Origin: Dethiobacter sp.
GTDB lineage: Bacteria > Bacillota > Dethiobacteria > DTU022 > UBA8154
DNA length: 37,069 nt
Assembly: GCA_003605065.1 (NCBI GenBank)
Contig: QZJM01000011.1
Span: 1-37,069, forward strand
Direction: 5' to 3'
Shown: one piece after another, positions 8,508 to 17,135 of the stretch
Layout of the letters: each line of letters starts with the position of its first letter
How positions within the stretch are numbered: the first letter of the stretch is position 1
The notes under the pieces: model-generated
Databases searched by the model: none
What the model was told of the DNA's origin: nothing
The model's input: the letters and a program-made list of their open reading frames with translations, nothing else
Program-made: the position numbers and the translations under genes

Positions 8508-9294
8508 AATTTTTTTCCCGGGAGATATTTTTCTTGTAAATAATTCTCAGGCCTTCAAGGGTCAGGAAATGATTAACTTTCTCAATGGTTTCAGATTCTT
8601 TGGCAATAAGGCCTGCTAACCCCCCGGTAGCTACTACGAAGGGTTTTTTAGGAAATTCCCTGATCATCCGCCTGACAATACCGTCAACTTGTCCCACAAA
8701 CCCGTATATTATCCCTGACTGCATGCTGGAAACGGTATCTTTTCCAATAACTTTCGGAGGTTTTACCAGTTCAACCCGGGGCAGTTTGGCCGCCTTCTGG
8801 AACAGGGCTTCCGTAGAAATACCGATACCGGGAGCAATAGCTCCCCCCAGGTAGTCTCCTTTTTCAGAGATAACACAAAAGGTGGTTGCAGTACCAAAAT
8901 CCACAATAATCAAAGGCCCGCCATATAATTCTATCGCTGCTACAGAGTTTACAACACGATCGGCACCCAGTTCCCGGGGGTTGTCCATTAAGATATTAAG
9001 GCCCGTTTTTATCCCCGGACCTACAATCAGGGGAGAAAGCTGGAAGTATTTTTCAGCCATCTTTTCCAGGGGATAGCGTAACGGCGGGACTACGGAAGAA
9101 ATAATCATGGCCTTAATGCATTCTGCCTGTAACCCGTTTTGCTGAAAAAGGTTTCGGATTATAACCCCGTATTCATCATCCGTCTGCTCGCGATTGGTGG
9201 AAATACGCCAGCACATTTTTAATTCTTCCCCATTATATACCCCCAACATTATATTGGTATTACCAACATCTATTGCCAGGAGCAATCTTACCAC
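8506..9294 (-). CDS. coaX: Type III pantothenate kinase
   Basis: Cytoplasmic enzyme that phosphorylates pantothenate with ATP, the first step of coenzyme A synthesis. Its 262 residues match the usual CoaX length. Motifs in order: the ATP-phosphate loop DVGNTN (9-14), the pantothenate-binding GADRVVN (110-116), the second phosphate loop DFGTATT (132-138) and [11 protein letters not shown] (150-160). The protein starts at a GTG at 9294, about 5 nt after an AAAGGG ribosome site. It is transcribed in the same direction as the antiporter operon, but 170 bp and a possible weak terminator separate them. The only other feature near it is the repeat field upstream. Confidence 0.95.
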   Translation of the reverse strand: MVRLLLAIDVGNTNIMLGVYNGEELKMCWRISTNREQTDDEYGVIIRNLFQQNGLQAECIKAMIISSVVPPLRYPLEKMAEKYFQLSPLIVGPGIKTGLNILMDNPRELGADRVVNSVAAIELYGGPLIIVDFGTATTFCVISEKGDYLGGAIAPGIGISTEALFQKAAKLPRVELVKPPKVIGKDTVSSMQSGIIYGFVGQVDGIVRRMIREFPKKPFVVATGGLAGLIAKESETIEKVNHFLTLEGLRIIYKKNISREKN

Positions 9295-9332
9295 CCTTTC
9301 ATCTTTACATTAAAAAAGCTCGATAACACTAC

Positions 9333-9380
9333 AGCAAGAGATTGCTTGTTTCGCTATCATCGCTACGCTGCGGTGACATT
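9333..9380. repeat. Degenerate GAGATTGCTT...CGCTACGCT interspersed repeat
   Basis: The stretch starting GAGATTGCTTG and ending TACGCTGCGGTGACATTCC resembles a short interspersed repeat that I recall from several Clostridia and Deltaproteobacteria (GAGATTGCTTCGTC...GCAATGACA). It leads straight into the GGGGACA array. The resemblance is from memory and not verified. Confidence 0.4.
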
Positions 9381-9676
9381 CCATGGGGACATTCCATGGG
9401 GACATTCCTCTGTTCCATGGGGACATTCCATGGGGACATTCCTCTGAAGAGGTGTGTCCCCTTACCTTGAAAGAGGTGTGTCCCCTTACCTTGAAAGAGG
9501 TGTGTCCCCTTACCTTGAAAGAGGTGTGTCCCCTTACCTCTGAAGAGGTGTGTCCCCTTACCTTGAAAGAGGTGTGTCCCCTTACCTTGAAAGGTGTGTC
9601 CCCTTACCTCGGAAGACTTACCTCGGAAGAGGTGTGTCCCCTTACCTTGGAAGAGGTGTGTCCCCTTACCTTTTAC
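9381..9676. repeat. Tandem arrays of GGGGACA and TGTCCCC units
   Basis: Four copies of CCATGGGGACATTCC (9381-9442) are followed by nine copies of GGTGTGTCCCCTTACC (about 9451-9670), mostly in a 20-24 bp period with small truncations. The cores GGGGACA and TGTCCCC are reverse complements, so the left and right blocks could fold on each other. A 103-codon reading frame runs through the array only because the unit lacks stops in that frame; its translation merely repeats the array and is not a protein. The spacing is far too short and regular for CRISPR, which needs unique spacers. The same core closes the window at 36916-36990. The stretch 9677-9842 after the array holds only AT-rich leader of the next gene. 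Confidence 0.85.
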
Positions 9677-9842
9677 AGTTTACTACATTTCTAAAAAACA
9701 TAAAAGAGAAACCTTAAATTTTTAAAAGCTTTTTATCTGTCTTCCGGAAAATGCAGGAATTAATCGAAAAAAAGCGAAAAAGGTTAAGATAAGTACCTTT
9801 ACTGGAAAATTCCATAATATTATATATTGGGTGATATAACTT

Positions 9843-11162
9843 GTGAAAAGTTCCTTTAACCTTAATCCCCTAACTTCTTTTATTTTACTTTTAAGCTTAA
9901 TTATCTTTTCCAGCCTGGCTGCTTTTTCTATTTCCTTCTCCAACCATATAAATACAGGAATTATCCCCCCCCGTTTTGATTTCAAAGAAGTTTATTACTG
10001 CGAACCATGGAGCTTCCAGTTGGATAAATACAGTTTTTATCTTCCACGGGAAAGCATTGTTACCCCTGTTTTCCACAAGGATAATTTTAGGGGTATCATT
10101 ATTCAAAAAAACAAAGAAGTCCTTACAATAGCAGAAGGGAACTTGAGCTATGATATAACGGCCGGATTTCTGGCCATAAGTCATGAAGCTTTCCTGCAAT
10201 TAAAGGGAGATATACTTCTTTTACCACTGGAAGACGGCTATTTTAAAAAAAGAATCATGGCCTCCGCCAGGCAGCACATTAAACTGCCGGAAATAACAGG
10301 CCTGGGTTTTAAACAGGTTTTCCTTCCGTCTCCGGAATCTTATTATGTCAACTTTGAAAATGACAGTGTTCAGCTGGACTTCATTCCTCCTTACCTGGAA
10401 GACAATTATAACTGGCTCCTGCTCTATTTTGGGCTTCTGGTTCTGATCATTATTTTAGTCATCCAAATCCTCACACTGGATTTGCACCCCTCCAGTAAAC
10501 TACTGCAGTTGTTAACAAACACACCGCCAACCCTGGCGGAACTTCTCATTGTCCTGGGTTTGTTCCCGATAGTCTTTTTTGCGGAAACATTTTCCGGATT
10601 AAGGCCTTTTACCGGCCAGATTCATCCTTTATCTTTTGTTTTTTATGCTGCTATGCTGGTCTTGCTTTTCATTTTAACCAGGAAAAAGCTAATTGCCCCT
10701 CAAAGGATTATTTTAAATGGCCGGCATCTTGATCGCTGTATAATCCTGGCCCTGGTCGTATTCTTTATTATAACAGCATTTTCTGCCTATAAATTTCCTA
10801 CGGGGATGCTGCCTGGTTTTACTTATCAGGGACTGACGCTTTATTTTTTACTTTATTTCCTTTATGCCCTGGGGAGAGAGATTTTTTGGAGAGGCTTTCT
10901 ACAAACCCTCCTGGAGAGGCTCTGGGGAAAATGGGCCGGGCTTATTCTAACACCGCTGCTTTTCTCCCTTATTTTTTTCCTGGCCTTCCTTCTCCAGAAC
11001 CGGGGTATGGCCCTCAGTCTTTACGATTCACTGGAGCTGTTATTTTTCGTTCCGGCCACATCCCTTATCCTTGGTTACATCTATTATCGAAGCAGGAACA
11101 TTTTCAGCAGCACACTTCTCCATGCCTTATTGCTTTTCCTGCCGCGGTTTTTAACCTTTTAG
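9843..11162 (+). CDS. CPBP-like intramembrane protease family protein, degenerate motifs
   Basis: A 439-residue membrane protein. The start is a GTG at 9843, preceded by GGGTGAT about 10 nt upstream. One helix at residues 10-32 is followed by a soluble domain of about 160 residues with no motif I recognise. At least seven helices come next. The C-terminal third resembles the CPBP (CAAX-type) protease fold: GREIFWRGFLQ stands where EExxxR is expected, and STLLHALLLFLP where the last histidine motif sits. The first motif has one glutamate instead of two, the middle histidine motif is not evident, and the last lacks the usual Asn. It may therefore be inactive or act by a different residue set. 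It stands alone, is convergent with folT and shares a bidirectional terminator with it. Confidence 0.65.
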   Translation: MKSSFNLNPLTSFILLLSLIIFSSLAAFSISFSNHINTGIIPPRFDFKEVYYCEPWSFQLDKYSFYLPRESIVTPVFHKDNFRGIIIQKNKEVLTIAEGNLSYDITAGFLAISHEAFLQLKGDILLLPLEDGYFKKRIMASARQHIKLPEITGLGFKQVFLPSPESYYVNFENDSVQLDFIPPYLEDNYNWLLLYFGLLVLIIILVIQILTLDLHPSSKLLQLLTNTPPTLAELLIVLGLFPIVFFAETFSGLRPFTGQIHPLSFVFYAAMLVLLFILTRKKLIAPQRIILNGRHLDRCIILALVVFFIITAFSAYKFPTGMLPGFTYQGLTLYFLLYFLYALGREIFWRGFLQTLLERLWGKWAGLILTPLLFSLIFFLAFLLQNRGMALSLYDSLELLFFVPATSLILGYIYYRSRNIFSSTLLHALLLFLPRFLTF

Positions 11163-11204
11163 AAGAAAAGGGCCTGCACCGCTGTGGTGCAGGCCCTTGT
11201 TGTT
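11162..11204. terminator. Bidirectional intrinsic terminator
   Basis: A perfect 11-bp stem (GGGCCTGCACC at 11170-11180, GGTGCAGGCCC at 11186-11196) with loop GCTGT lies between two convergent genes. TTGTTGTT follows on the plus strand, and the minus strand shows TTTTCTTC after the stem. It can end transcription of both the CPBP-like gene and folT. Confidence 0.88.
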
Positions 11205-11206
11205 GC

Positions 11207-11782
11207 CTACCATATCCTGCCTGAGAGATGCAGGGCTTCCTTACCCTGATTAAAGGCAAAGGCTTTTTCCATAGTACGTCCCAGGGTAAAGAGTAACACG
11301 GTATAAGCCGGAATGGAGATGGCATTCTGGATAATGCGCGGTGGAACAGTAACTACCCTGCTTAGTCCAAAAAGGCTTTCTATAAAGTAAGGAACCATAA
11401 AGATATCCACGATAATCAATGTAGAGCAGACAGCCAGAAAGAGGGGGAAGATCCCCACTTCTCGCCTTGTCCTGCTGGCCAGAAAAATAATCAGGCTGGG
11501 AATAATCCCCCGTAAGGCGGCAGTCAGGGTAAAATGCGGCATATAAGCTCCGATGGGATTGATTAAATAGCCGATCAGGTCACCGATGGCTCCCACCAGC
11601 CCTCCGGCCAGGGGTCCCATAAAGATACCGGCAAAAATAACCGGCAGGGAACCAAAACCGATCCGCAGACCCTCAACACCACCAAGGGGTATCCGCACAC
11701 TTAAAAGTCGCGTGAAAATAATGTTTAACGCGATGAGCAAAGCCATCCTCGTTAACATCTGGGTCGTAATTTTCGCTTTCAA
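11207..11782 (-). CDS. folT: Folate-specific ECF transporter S component
   Basis: An integral membrane substrate-binding subunit of an energy-coupling-factor importer. The usual S-component features are visible: an N-terminal helix, then GLRIGFGSLPVIFAGIFMGP, the GGLVGAIGDLIGYLINP stretch and TLTAALRGIIPSL. About six helices and 191 residues are normal for the family. The start is a TTG at 11782, exactly 6 nt after AAGGAGGTG (11797-11789); the longer frame to 11830 would read through that site. The ATPase and T subunits are not in the window and are presumably shared from another locus. Folate as substrate is supported by the THF riboswitch in its leader and by fhs directly upstream. Confidence 0.88.
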   Translation of the reverse strand: MKAKITTQMLTRMALLIALNIIFTRLLSVRIPLGGVEGLRIGFGSLPVIFAGIFMGPLAGGLVGAIGDLIGYLINPIGAYMPHFTLTAALRGIIPSLIIFLASRTRREVGIFPLFLAVCSTLIIVDIFMVPYFIESLFGLSRVVTVPPRIIQNAISIPAYTVLLFTLGRTMEKAFAFNQGKEALHLSGRIW

Positions 11783-11788
11783 AGAAAA

Positions 11789-11844
11789 CACCTCCTTTCT
11801 CTTAAGGATGGGCAGGGCTGCCACATCCAAGAGAAAAAGAGGTG
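11789..11844 (-). promoter_or_regulatory. Ribosome-site sequestering stem of the folT leader
   Basis: In the folT leader, CACCTCTTTTTCTCTT (11844-11829) is nearly the exact complement of AAGAGAAAGGAGGTG, the folT ribosome site (ending at 11789). Inside this arm pair, GGATG pairs with CATCC, and GGCA pairs with TGCC across a 4-nt loop. The long hairpin would hide the ribosome site. An upstream CAAGAG could instead pair with CTCTTG in the 5' arm and free the site. This fits translational rather than terminator control. Which state is ligand-bound is inferred. Confidence 0.75.
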
Positions 11845-11863
11845 TTTGGGCTCTTGCTCTTGT

Positions 11864-11972
11864 GTAACAGCGGACGCAGTGTCATGTCGCAGGCACATCT
11901 TGACCTGACGCCTTTCGTCTAAGGGCAACTTCCCATCCCTTAGCACTTAACGCATGACACCTACTCTGCCAT
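11864..11972 (-). ncRNA. THF (tetrahydrofolate) riboswitch aptamer
   Basis: Read on the minus strand, the leader holds the hallmarks of the THF riboswitch: GAGTAGGTG...CGTTAAGTG at the 5' side, GGGATGGGAAGTTGCCC in the middle, ACGAAAGGCGTC, and the closing ACTGCGTCCGCTGTT. These match the conserved core (GAGUAG, GUUAAGUG, GGGAUG, ACGAA, UGCAUCCGCUC) known from Clostridia. The 5' GGCAG and 3' CTGTT form the closing helix. It lies between fhs and folT, the standard location for this class, and is followed by an anti-ribosome-site stem. Confidence 0.9.
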
Positions 11973-12010
11973 CAATTTTACATCAATATTATTTTATAAC
12001 ATTCTAATCC

Positions 12011-13774
12011 TTAGAACAACCCCTTAACTTTGCCTGTCTCCACATCCACGTCAACACGGCGATAAGCGGGGTTGGAGCCCGTACCGGGCATCAGGCTGAT
12101 AGCTCCGGCCACGGGAACGACAAAACCAGCGCCTTTGTAGGTGAGGATATCACGTACAAACAACTTCCACCCCTTGGGCACACCCTTTAACATGGGGTTA
12201 TCGGAGAGGCTGAGGTGAGTTTTAACCATACAGACACCCAGCTTCTGGATTTCAGGGTCGGCTTCCATCTTCTTGACTTTTGCCAGAGCATCTGCCGAGT
12301 ATTCCACACCATCTGCACCGTATACTTCCCGGGCAATCTTATCAATGCGCTGACGCATCGGTTCTTCCAACTCATAGAGGAATTTGAATTCGGATTTTTC
12401 TTCGCAGGCCTCGACAACGGCATCGGCCAGTTCCAGGGCGCCTTCACCGCCGAGCTCCCAGTGCCTGGAAAGGGCCACTCTTGCCCCCGCTGCTTCCGCC
12501 AGACGGCGCACGGCAGCGATCTCATTGTCTGTGTCCGTATAGAAAGCATTGATGCAGACAACCGGGCTCATTCCCGACTTCCTGATTACCTTGATCAGGT
12601 GAATGAGGTTTTCACAGCCTTTTTCAACCCATTCCACATTCTCCTTGGCGTAACCCGGATCCAGGGGCTGCCCGGGAACAGGTATCGGCGCTCCACCGTG
12701 GCACTTCAGAGCCCTGATGGTGGCCACCAGAACGGCGCAGTGCGGTTTCAGGCCGGAAATACGGCACTTCAGGTTCCAGAATTTCTCAAAACCGATATCG
12801 GCGGCAAAGCCCGATTCCGTTACTACATAGTCTCCCAGCTTCAGGCCGACACGGTCAGCTATAATGGAGTTCTGACCGATGGCAATGTTTGCGAAAGGAC
12901 CGGCATGGACCAGGCAGGGCTGGCCTTCCAGCGTCTGCATGAGGTTGGGGTTAATGGCCTGGACCATCCAGGCGGTCATAGCGCCATCCACATCCAGATC
13001 AGCAGTGGTTACAGGGTTGCCTTTCTTGTCATAGGCCACAACAATCTTACTCATACGTTCCCGCATGTCTTTAAGGTCATTGGAAACAGAGAGGATGGCC
13101 ATAACCTCGGAAGAAACAGCAATGGCAAAACCGGAATCCATCATGAAACCATCGGCCTTGCCCCCGATGCCGATAACGATATTACGCAGCGCCTGGGCAC
13201 AGAAGTCCATAATCCACTTCATTTCCACGTTCCTGGGATCAATATTCAGCCTCTTGAGGCCCATCTTACCCAGGAAGGCGTCGCTGTAGTTAAATTCATG
13301 CTGCATACGTGAAGTCAGGGCCACCATGGCCAGGTTGTGGGCGTTCATAATCGCGTTGATATCACCGGTAAGGCCCAGGGAAAATTCAGTAAGGGGGATA
13401 CACTGGGCTAAACCGCCGCCGGCCGCTGAACCCTTGACATTCATGGTTGGCCCGCCCGAAGGCTGCCTGATAGCAGCAACTACATTCTTGCCGCGTTTTC
13501 CCATACCCTGAACAAGCCCTACCAGGGAGGTTGACTTGCCTTCTCCCAGGGGAGTGGGTGTAATAGCAGTCACGTCGATGTACTTGCCGTCAGGTTTGTC
13601 CTTTAAACGATCCAAAACTTTTTTATAGTCTATCTTGGCCACATAGTGACCGTAGGGAAGAAGCTCTTCCTTTTCCAGTCCCAGTTCTTCTCCGAGTTGA
13701 TAGACTTTCTTCATTCTCGATTCTGCCTCTTCGGCAATTTCCCAGTCAGCATGTTTTGTTGGGTCGAGTGCCAT
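12011..13774 (-). CDS. fhs: Formate-tetrahydrofolate ligase (divergent form)
   Basis: Cytoplasmic enzyme that joins formate to tetrahydrofolate using ATP to give 10-formyl-THF; it is the entry of formate into the methyl branch of the acetyl-CoA pathway or its reverse. It has 587 residues, against about 557 in the best-known acetogen enzyme. The P-loop [10 protein letters not shown] is at 73-82. The usual QPSLGP...GGAAGGGYSQ region is present as [21 protein letters not shown] (104-124), and HAGPFANIA follows later. Extra residues at the N terminus and these substitutions suggest a distinct sub-group. A ribosome site (GGAGG, 5-6 nt before the ATG) is clear. The gene is followed by the THF riboswitch and folT. 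Confidence 0.92.
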   Translation of the reverse strand: MALDPTKHADWEIAEEAESRMKKVYQLGEELGLEKEELLPYGHYVAKIDYKKVLDRLKDKPDGKYIDVTAITPTPLGEGKSTSLVGLVQGMGKRGKNVVAAIRQPSGGPTMNVKGSAAGGGLAQCIPLTEFSLGLTGDINAIMNAHNLAMVALTSRMQHEFNYSDAFLGKMGLKRLNIDPRNVEMKWIMDFCAQALRNIVIGIGGKADGFMMDSGFAIAVSSEVMAILSVSNDLKDMRERMSKIVVAYDKKGNPVTTADLDVDGAMTAWMVQAINPNLMQTLEGQPCLVHAGPFANIAIGQNSIIADRVGLKLGDYVVTESGFAADIGFEKFWNLKCRISGLKPHCAVLVATIRALKCHGGAPIPVPGQPLDPGYAKENVEWVEKGCENLIHLIKVIRKSGMSPVVCINAFYTDTDNEIAAVRRLAEAAGARVALSRHWELGGEGALELADAVVEACEEKSEFKFLYELEEPMRQRIDKIAREVYGADGVEYSADALAKVKKMEADPEIQKLGVCMVKTHLSLSDNPMLKGVPKGWKLFVRDILTYKGAGFVVPVAGAISLMPGTGSNPAYRRVDVDVETGKVKGLF

Positions 13775-14095
13775 TTTAAACCTCCTAAAGATTTAAATAT
13801 TTTTTTGGAAAAAACACTGTTCATTATTTTGGTTAATCCTTTGTGAGCCAGTAACCTCCTACAGCTTTTAGAACTTGTTCACCTGAAATAATGAAAAACT
13901 TAGTGAAACCTCTTTTGTTAAGTAAAAAACCTCCGGTTAATTCTGCCTTCTTTACCCCCTTTCCAAGCAATTTTTTCAATATTTTTAAATATAAGGCGCG
14001 TTTATCTCAAATTTACTCCTTAGACGTATTCTATATAGAACAATAAATTCCTGCTACGTATAGTTAATATTTTCACTTTTTTAGTATGAAAAGTG

Positions 14096-14449
14096 CGCAG
14101 CGTTTGCTGGTGGCGGAGTTCCGGGTTCAACTAGAGCCAAGTTCTAAGATGGCCGGAAAGTTGCCGTTGTTTTAGGCAAGTTCAACTCATATTGAGGTAA
14201 CATTCGTCGCTTAAGGAGTCGGCCGACAACTCGCTTTGCTCAGACAGTCGGCCGCCTTAACCTTAAGCTCCTCGCGCTTTTTAATTCCGAACTTTAAAAC
14301 AACGGTAACATTTCCGCCCACAGCGGGAAGAGCGTACCAGTTTAAGTTTACCGTTTGGCATCCATGCCAGCAGGGTCGTCTCCAGCTCTCTTCGCTATGA
14401 ACTTGTTTCTTCGCTTCACAAATCACTCCGCCAACAGCAAAACGCTGCG
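14096..14449. repeat. Imperfect ~350-bp inverted repeat
   Basis: The left arm begins CGCAGCGTTTGCTGGTGGCG (14096-14115) and the right arm ends with its near complement (14425-14449). A second matched block is GGCCGGAAAGTTGCCGTTGT (from 14151) against the complement of 14289-14318. A third, around the centre, is CTTAAGG...CGGCCGAC (14210-14227) against 14247-14265. The left arm lacks about 90 bp present in the right arm. This looks like two head-to-head copies of one element, one of them shortened. Confidence 0.7.
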
Positions 14450-14528
14450 TGTGCGGAACAATATCGGGATTTAAGCCCGGCCATTTTCATCCATTGTTGT
14501 GACCCGTAGGGTAGTGAAAGTTAGTAAA

Positions 14529-14560
14529 CAAAAGAAAAGCCGGGGGTTAAAAGCCCCGGC
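14529..14560 (-). terminator. ftsH terminator
   Basis: On the minus strand, just after the ftsH stop, GCCGGGG and CCCCGGC form a strong GC stem closed by a short AT loop. TTTTCTTTTG follows. Confidence 0.88.
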
Positions 14561-14569
14561 TGCAGTTTC

Positions 14570-16522
14570 CTAGACTTCTTCCCTTGGTTCCCGGCGTATA
14601 TCTCCTTTTTCAGGTCGAAAAATAACCTTTACCTTGCTAGATGTTTTTTCTTTCTTTTTTTCCTCCCAGGCTTTTTTTAAATCTACACCCTGTTCTTTTA
14701 ATTTTTTTTCCGCCTCCAGATCGGCAAGGGACTTGCCTTCCATAAGGGCGGCGATTTCCATGGCATCCAGGGTTTCTTTTTCCAGCAGCGCTTCGGCGAT
14801 AGCATCAAGCTTTTGCCGGTGCTGAATAATAAGCTCCTCCGCCATATGGTAGCACCTGTCCATGGTGCGGCGAATTTCTTTATCAATGGCTTTGGCGATT
14901 TCTTCACTGAAGTCACGATCCCTGGCCAGGTCACGGCCCAGAAAGATCTGCTCGTGCTTGCGCCCCAGGGTGATAGGGCCAAGTGCTTCGCTCATACCGT
15001 ATTCCATAATCATCTGGCGCACAATAACTGTACTGCGCTCCAGGTCGTTTTGGGCACCGGTACTGACCTCGTTAAATACCACCTGTTCGGCCACCCTGCC
15101 TGCCAGCAAAGTAGCAACCCTGTCCAGCAACTCGGAGCGGGTCATATAGTAACGATCCTCTTCAGGAAGCATTAAAGTATAGCCTCCTGCTTTTCCCCGG
15201 GGGATAATGGAAACCTTGTGCACGGGATCCGTTTTGGGCAGCAGAAACCCGACCAGTGCATGACCGGCTTCGTGAAAAGCCACAAGCTTTTTCTCAAACT
15301 CGCTGATCACACGGCTCTTCTTCTCAGTACCGGCAATAACACGATCAATAGCCTCTTCCATCTCATCTGTTTCCACAACTTTTTTATTCCGGCGCGCTGT
15401 CAGAAGAGCTGCTTCATTTACCAGGTTCTCTATGTCTGCTCCGGTAAAACCGGGTGTTCTCCTGGCCAGAACTTTCAAATCCACATCAGGTGCCATAGGT
15501 TTGCCTTTAATATGAACCTTTAAAATTTCCTCCCGCCCTTTAACGTCAGGAAGGCTTACGATAACCTGCCTGTCAAAGCGGCCCGGCCTCAGCAAAGCAG
15601 GATCAAGAATATCCGGCCTGTTGGTGGCAGCCAGGATGATAATACCGACATTAATATCAAAGCCATCCATTTCTACCAGCAGCTGGTTCAAGGTCTGTTC
15701 CCTTTCATCATGTCCGCCCCCCAGGCCGGCTCCCCGCTGCCGACCGACAGCATCGATTTCATCTATAAAGACAATGCAAGGGGAACTTTTTTTGGCATTC
15801 TCAAAGAGATCCCTGACACGGGAGGCCCCTACCCCTACAAACATTTCCACGAAATCAGATCCGCTTATACTGAAAAAAGGCACCCCTGCTTCACCGGCCA
15901 CAGCCCTGGCCAGAAGTGTTTTCCCTGTTCCCGGAGGGCCGACCAGCAACACACCTTTGGGTATGCGGGCACCCAGTTCATTAAATTTTTTGGGGTCTTT
16001 TAAAAATTCCACAATTTCCTGCAGTTCGTATTTTTCTTCATCAGCTCCGGCCACATGGTCGAAGGTAACCTTTTTCCGCTCTCCGTCGTAGAGCCTTGCC
16101 TTACTCCGGCCAAAATTCATGACCCTGTTTCCACCGCCCTGCGTTTGCTGCATAAAAAAGAAAAATAATCCTATAATGAGGACAAAAGGAATCAGATAAG
16201 TCAACAGGGTGGACCACCAGGGAGGCTCCGGCTCGGGACGGGGATCAAGGGGAATATTGTGCTTGATCAGCCTGGCCGTAAGTTCATCATCTGCCGGCTT
16301 AAAAGTCCTGACTTTTGTCCCGTCCGTACGCAAAGCTTCTATATTATTGCCAATAAGCCTTACTTCCGTTACCTCACCCTTCTCAACAAGCTCTATAAAA
16401 TCAGGATAATATCTAATATCACGCACCACTTCGGGCGGCCGGCTAAAGGTCTGTATCAGGGCCACGGCAATCATAAAAACCAAAAGGTAAAAAGTAGCCT
16501 GGCGTAAAAAACGGCTGTTCAA
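14570..16522 (-). CDS. ftsH: ATP-dependent zinc metalloprotease FtsH
   Basis: Membrane-anchored AAA+ protease that extracts and degrades misfolded membrane proteins and some regulators, working as a hexamer facing the cytoplasm. It has 650 residues, as expected. Helices lie at about 10-27 and 105-124. The Walker A motif GPPGTGKT is at 195-202 and Walker B VFIDEID at 251-257. The second region of homology contains [18 protein letters not shown]. The zinc-binding HEAGH is at 417-421. A charged C-terminal tail follows residue about 605. Translation starts at a TTG at 16522; an AGGAGGC site lies about 11 nt upstream, and no in-frame ATG is nearby. It follows hpt by about 60 bp, the usual tilS-hpt-ftsH order in Firmicutes, and ends at a strong terminator. 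Confidence 0.96.
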   Translation of the reverse strand: MNSRFLRQATFYLLVFMIAVALIQTFSRPPEVVRDIRYYPDFIELVEKGEVTEVRLIGNNIEALRTDGTKVRTFKPADDELTARLIKHNIPLDPRPEPEPPWWSTLLTYLIPFVLIIGLFFFFMQQTQGGGNRVMNFGRSKARLYDGERKKVTFDHVAGADEEKYELQEIVEFLKDPKKFNELGARIPKGVLLVGPPGTGKTLLARAVAGEAGVPFFSISGSDFVEMFVGVGASRVRDLFENAKKSSPCIVFIDEIDAVGRQRGAGLGGGHDEREQTLNQLLVEMDGFDINVGIIILAATNRPDILDPALLRPGRFDRQVIVSLPDVKGREEILKVHIKGKPMAPDVDLKVLARRTPGFTGADIENLVNEAALLTARRNKKVVETDEMEEAIDRVIAGTEKKSRVISEFEKKLVAFHEAGHALVGFLLPKTDPVHKVSIIPRGKAGGYTLMLPEEDRYYMTRSELLDRVATLLAGRVAEQVVFNEVSTGAQNDLERSTVIVRQMIMEYGMSEALGPITLGRKHEQIFLGRDLARDRDFSEEIAKAIDKEIRRTMDRCYHMAEELIIQHRQKLDAIAEALLEKETLDAMEIAALMEGKSLADLEAEKKLKEQGVDLKKAWEEKKKEKTSSKVKVIFRPEKGDIRREPREEV

Positions 16523-16583
16523 ATCAGCAAAGCCTCCTCTCCTACTCCTTCAGACACCTGTATGTTAAATAATTGTATCATAC

Positions 16584-17117
16584 TTATTTTACAAACTCAA
16601 GCAAAACACAAAGATCAGGTAGGTTTCGGTACTTTTCATTGTAATCAAGGCCATACCCAACCACAAATTCATCGGGGATACAAAACCCACAGTAATCCGG
16701 CTCAATATCCGCCACCCTTCGTTCAGGTTTATCCAGAAGGGTAACTATTTTAAGTGATCCGGGATTCCGGGATAGGAGGTTTTCCCGCAAATAGCTTAAA
16801 GTCAAACCTGAGTCAATAATATCCTCGAGAATGATAATATCTTTATTTTCGATACTTACCTCCAGGTCTTTTAAAATCCGCACGACACCCAAAGTGGCAG
16901 TGGAATTTCCATAGCTGGAAACAGCCATAAAGTCAATCTCCACAGGAATAGACAAAAAACGCATAAAATCGGATAAAAAGACTACCGCTCCCTTCAAAAC
17001 ACAAACGAGCAGCGGTTTTTTGTCCTTGTAATCCCGGGACACTACTTCAGCTAAATACTTTACTTTTTCACGAATCTCTTCTCGTGTGAGCAAAACCCTG
17101 GTTTTTCCTGCTAACAT
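16584..17117 (-). CDS. hpt: Hypoxanthine phosphoribosyltransferase
   Basis: Purine-salvage enzyme that converts hypoxanthine or guanine plus PRPP to IMP or GMP in the cytoplasm. Its 177 residues are typical. The PRPP-binding signature IIILEDIIDSGLT is at 94-106. Early glycine-lysine loop LKGAVVF (41-47) and the purine-binding YNEKYRNLPDL near the C terminus are present. In Bacillus the product also forms a complex with TilS. The gene stands in the conserved tilS-hpt-ftsH block, though an interspersed-repeat cluster has spread the tilS-hpt junction to about 220 bp. Confidence 0.94.
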   Translation of the reverse strand: MLAGKTRVLLTREEIREKVKYLAEVVSRDYKDKKPLLVCVLKGAVVFLSDFMRFLSIPVEIDFMAVSSYGNSTATLGVVRILKDLEVSIENKDIIILEDIIDSGLTLSYLRENLLSRNPGSLKIVTLLDKPERRVADIEPDYCGFCIPDEFVVGYGLDYNEKYRNLPDLCVLLEFVK

Positions 17118-17135
17118 CTGTATCCCTCCTCATAA

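Larger units (their letters stand above)
13775..14569. other. 795-bp intergenic region between ftsH and fhs
   Basis: No convincing protein gene. It holds the fhs leader, a possible 48-codon frame on the minus strand (13979-13833, TTG start, no ribosome site), a large imperfect palindrome (14096-14449) and the ftsH terminator (14529-14560). A 71-codon frame in the right palindrome arm (14211-14426, minus) has no homology I can see and no ribosome site. Confidence 0.6.

Noticed and set aside
9381-9676. CRISPR array
   Set aside because: Units are 20-24 bp and nearly contiguous, with no unique spacers and no cas genes nearby.
9383-9694. 103-codon open frame across the GGTGTGTCCCC array
   Set aside because: Its translation is just the repeated unit; no ribosome site and no family.
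12215-13312. 365-codon plus-strand frame opposite fhs
   Set aside because: It is the complement of a clear, conserved gene with matching codon use; no signal of its own.
14211-14426. 71-codon frame in the right arm of the palindrome
   Set aside because: No ribosome site; the shorter left arm does not keep the frame, so it is not under protein-level selection.
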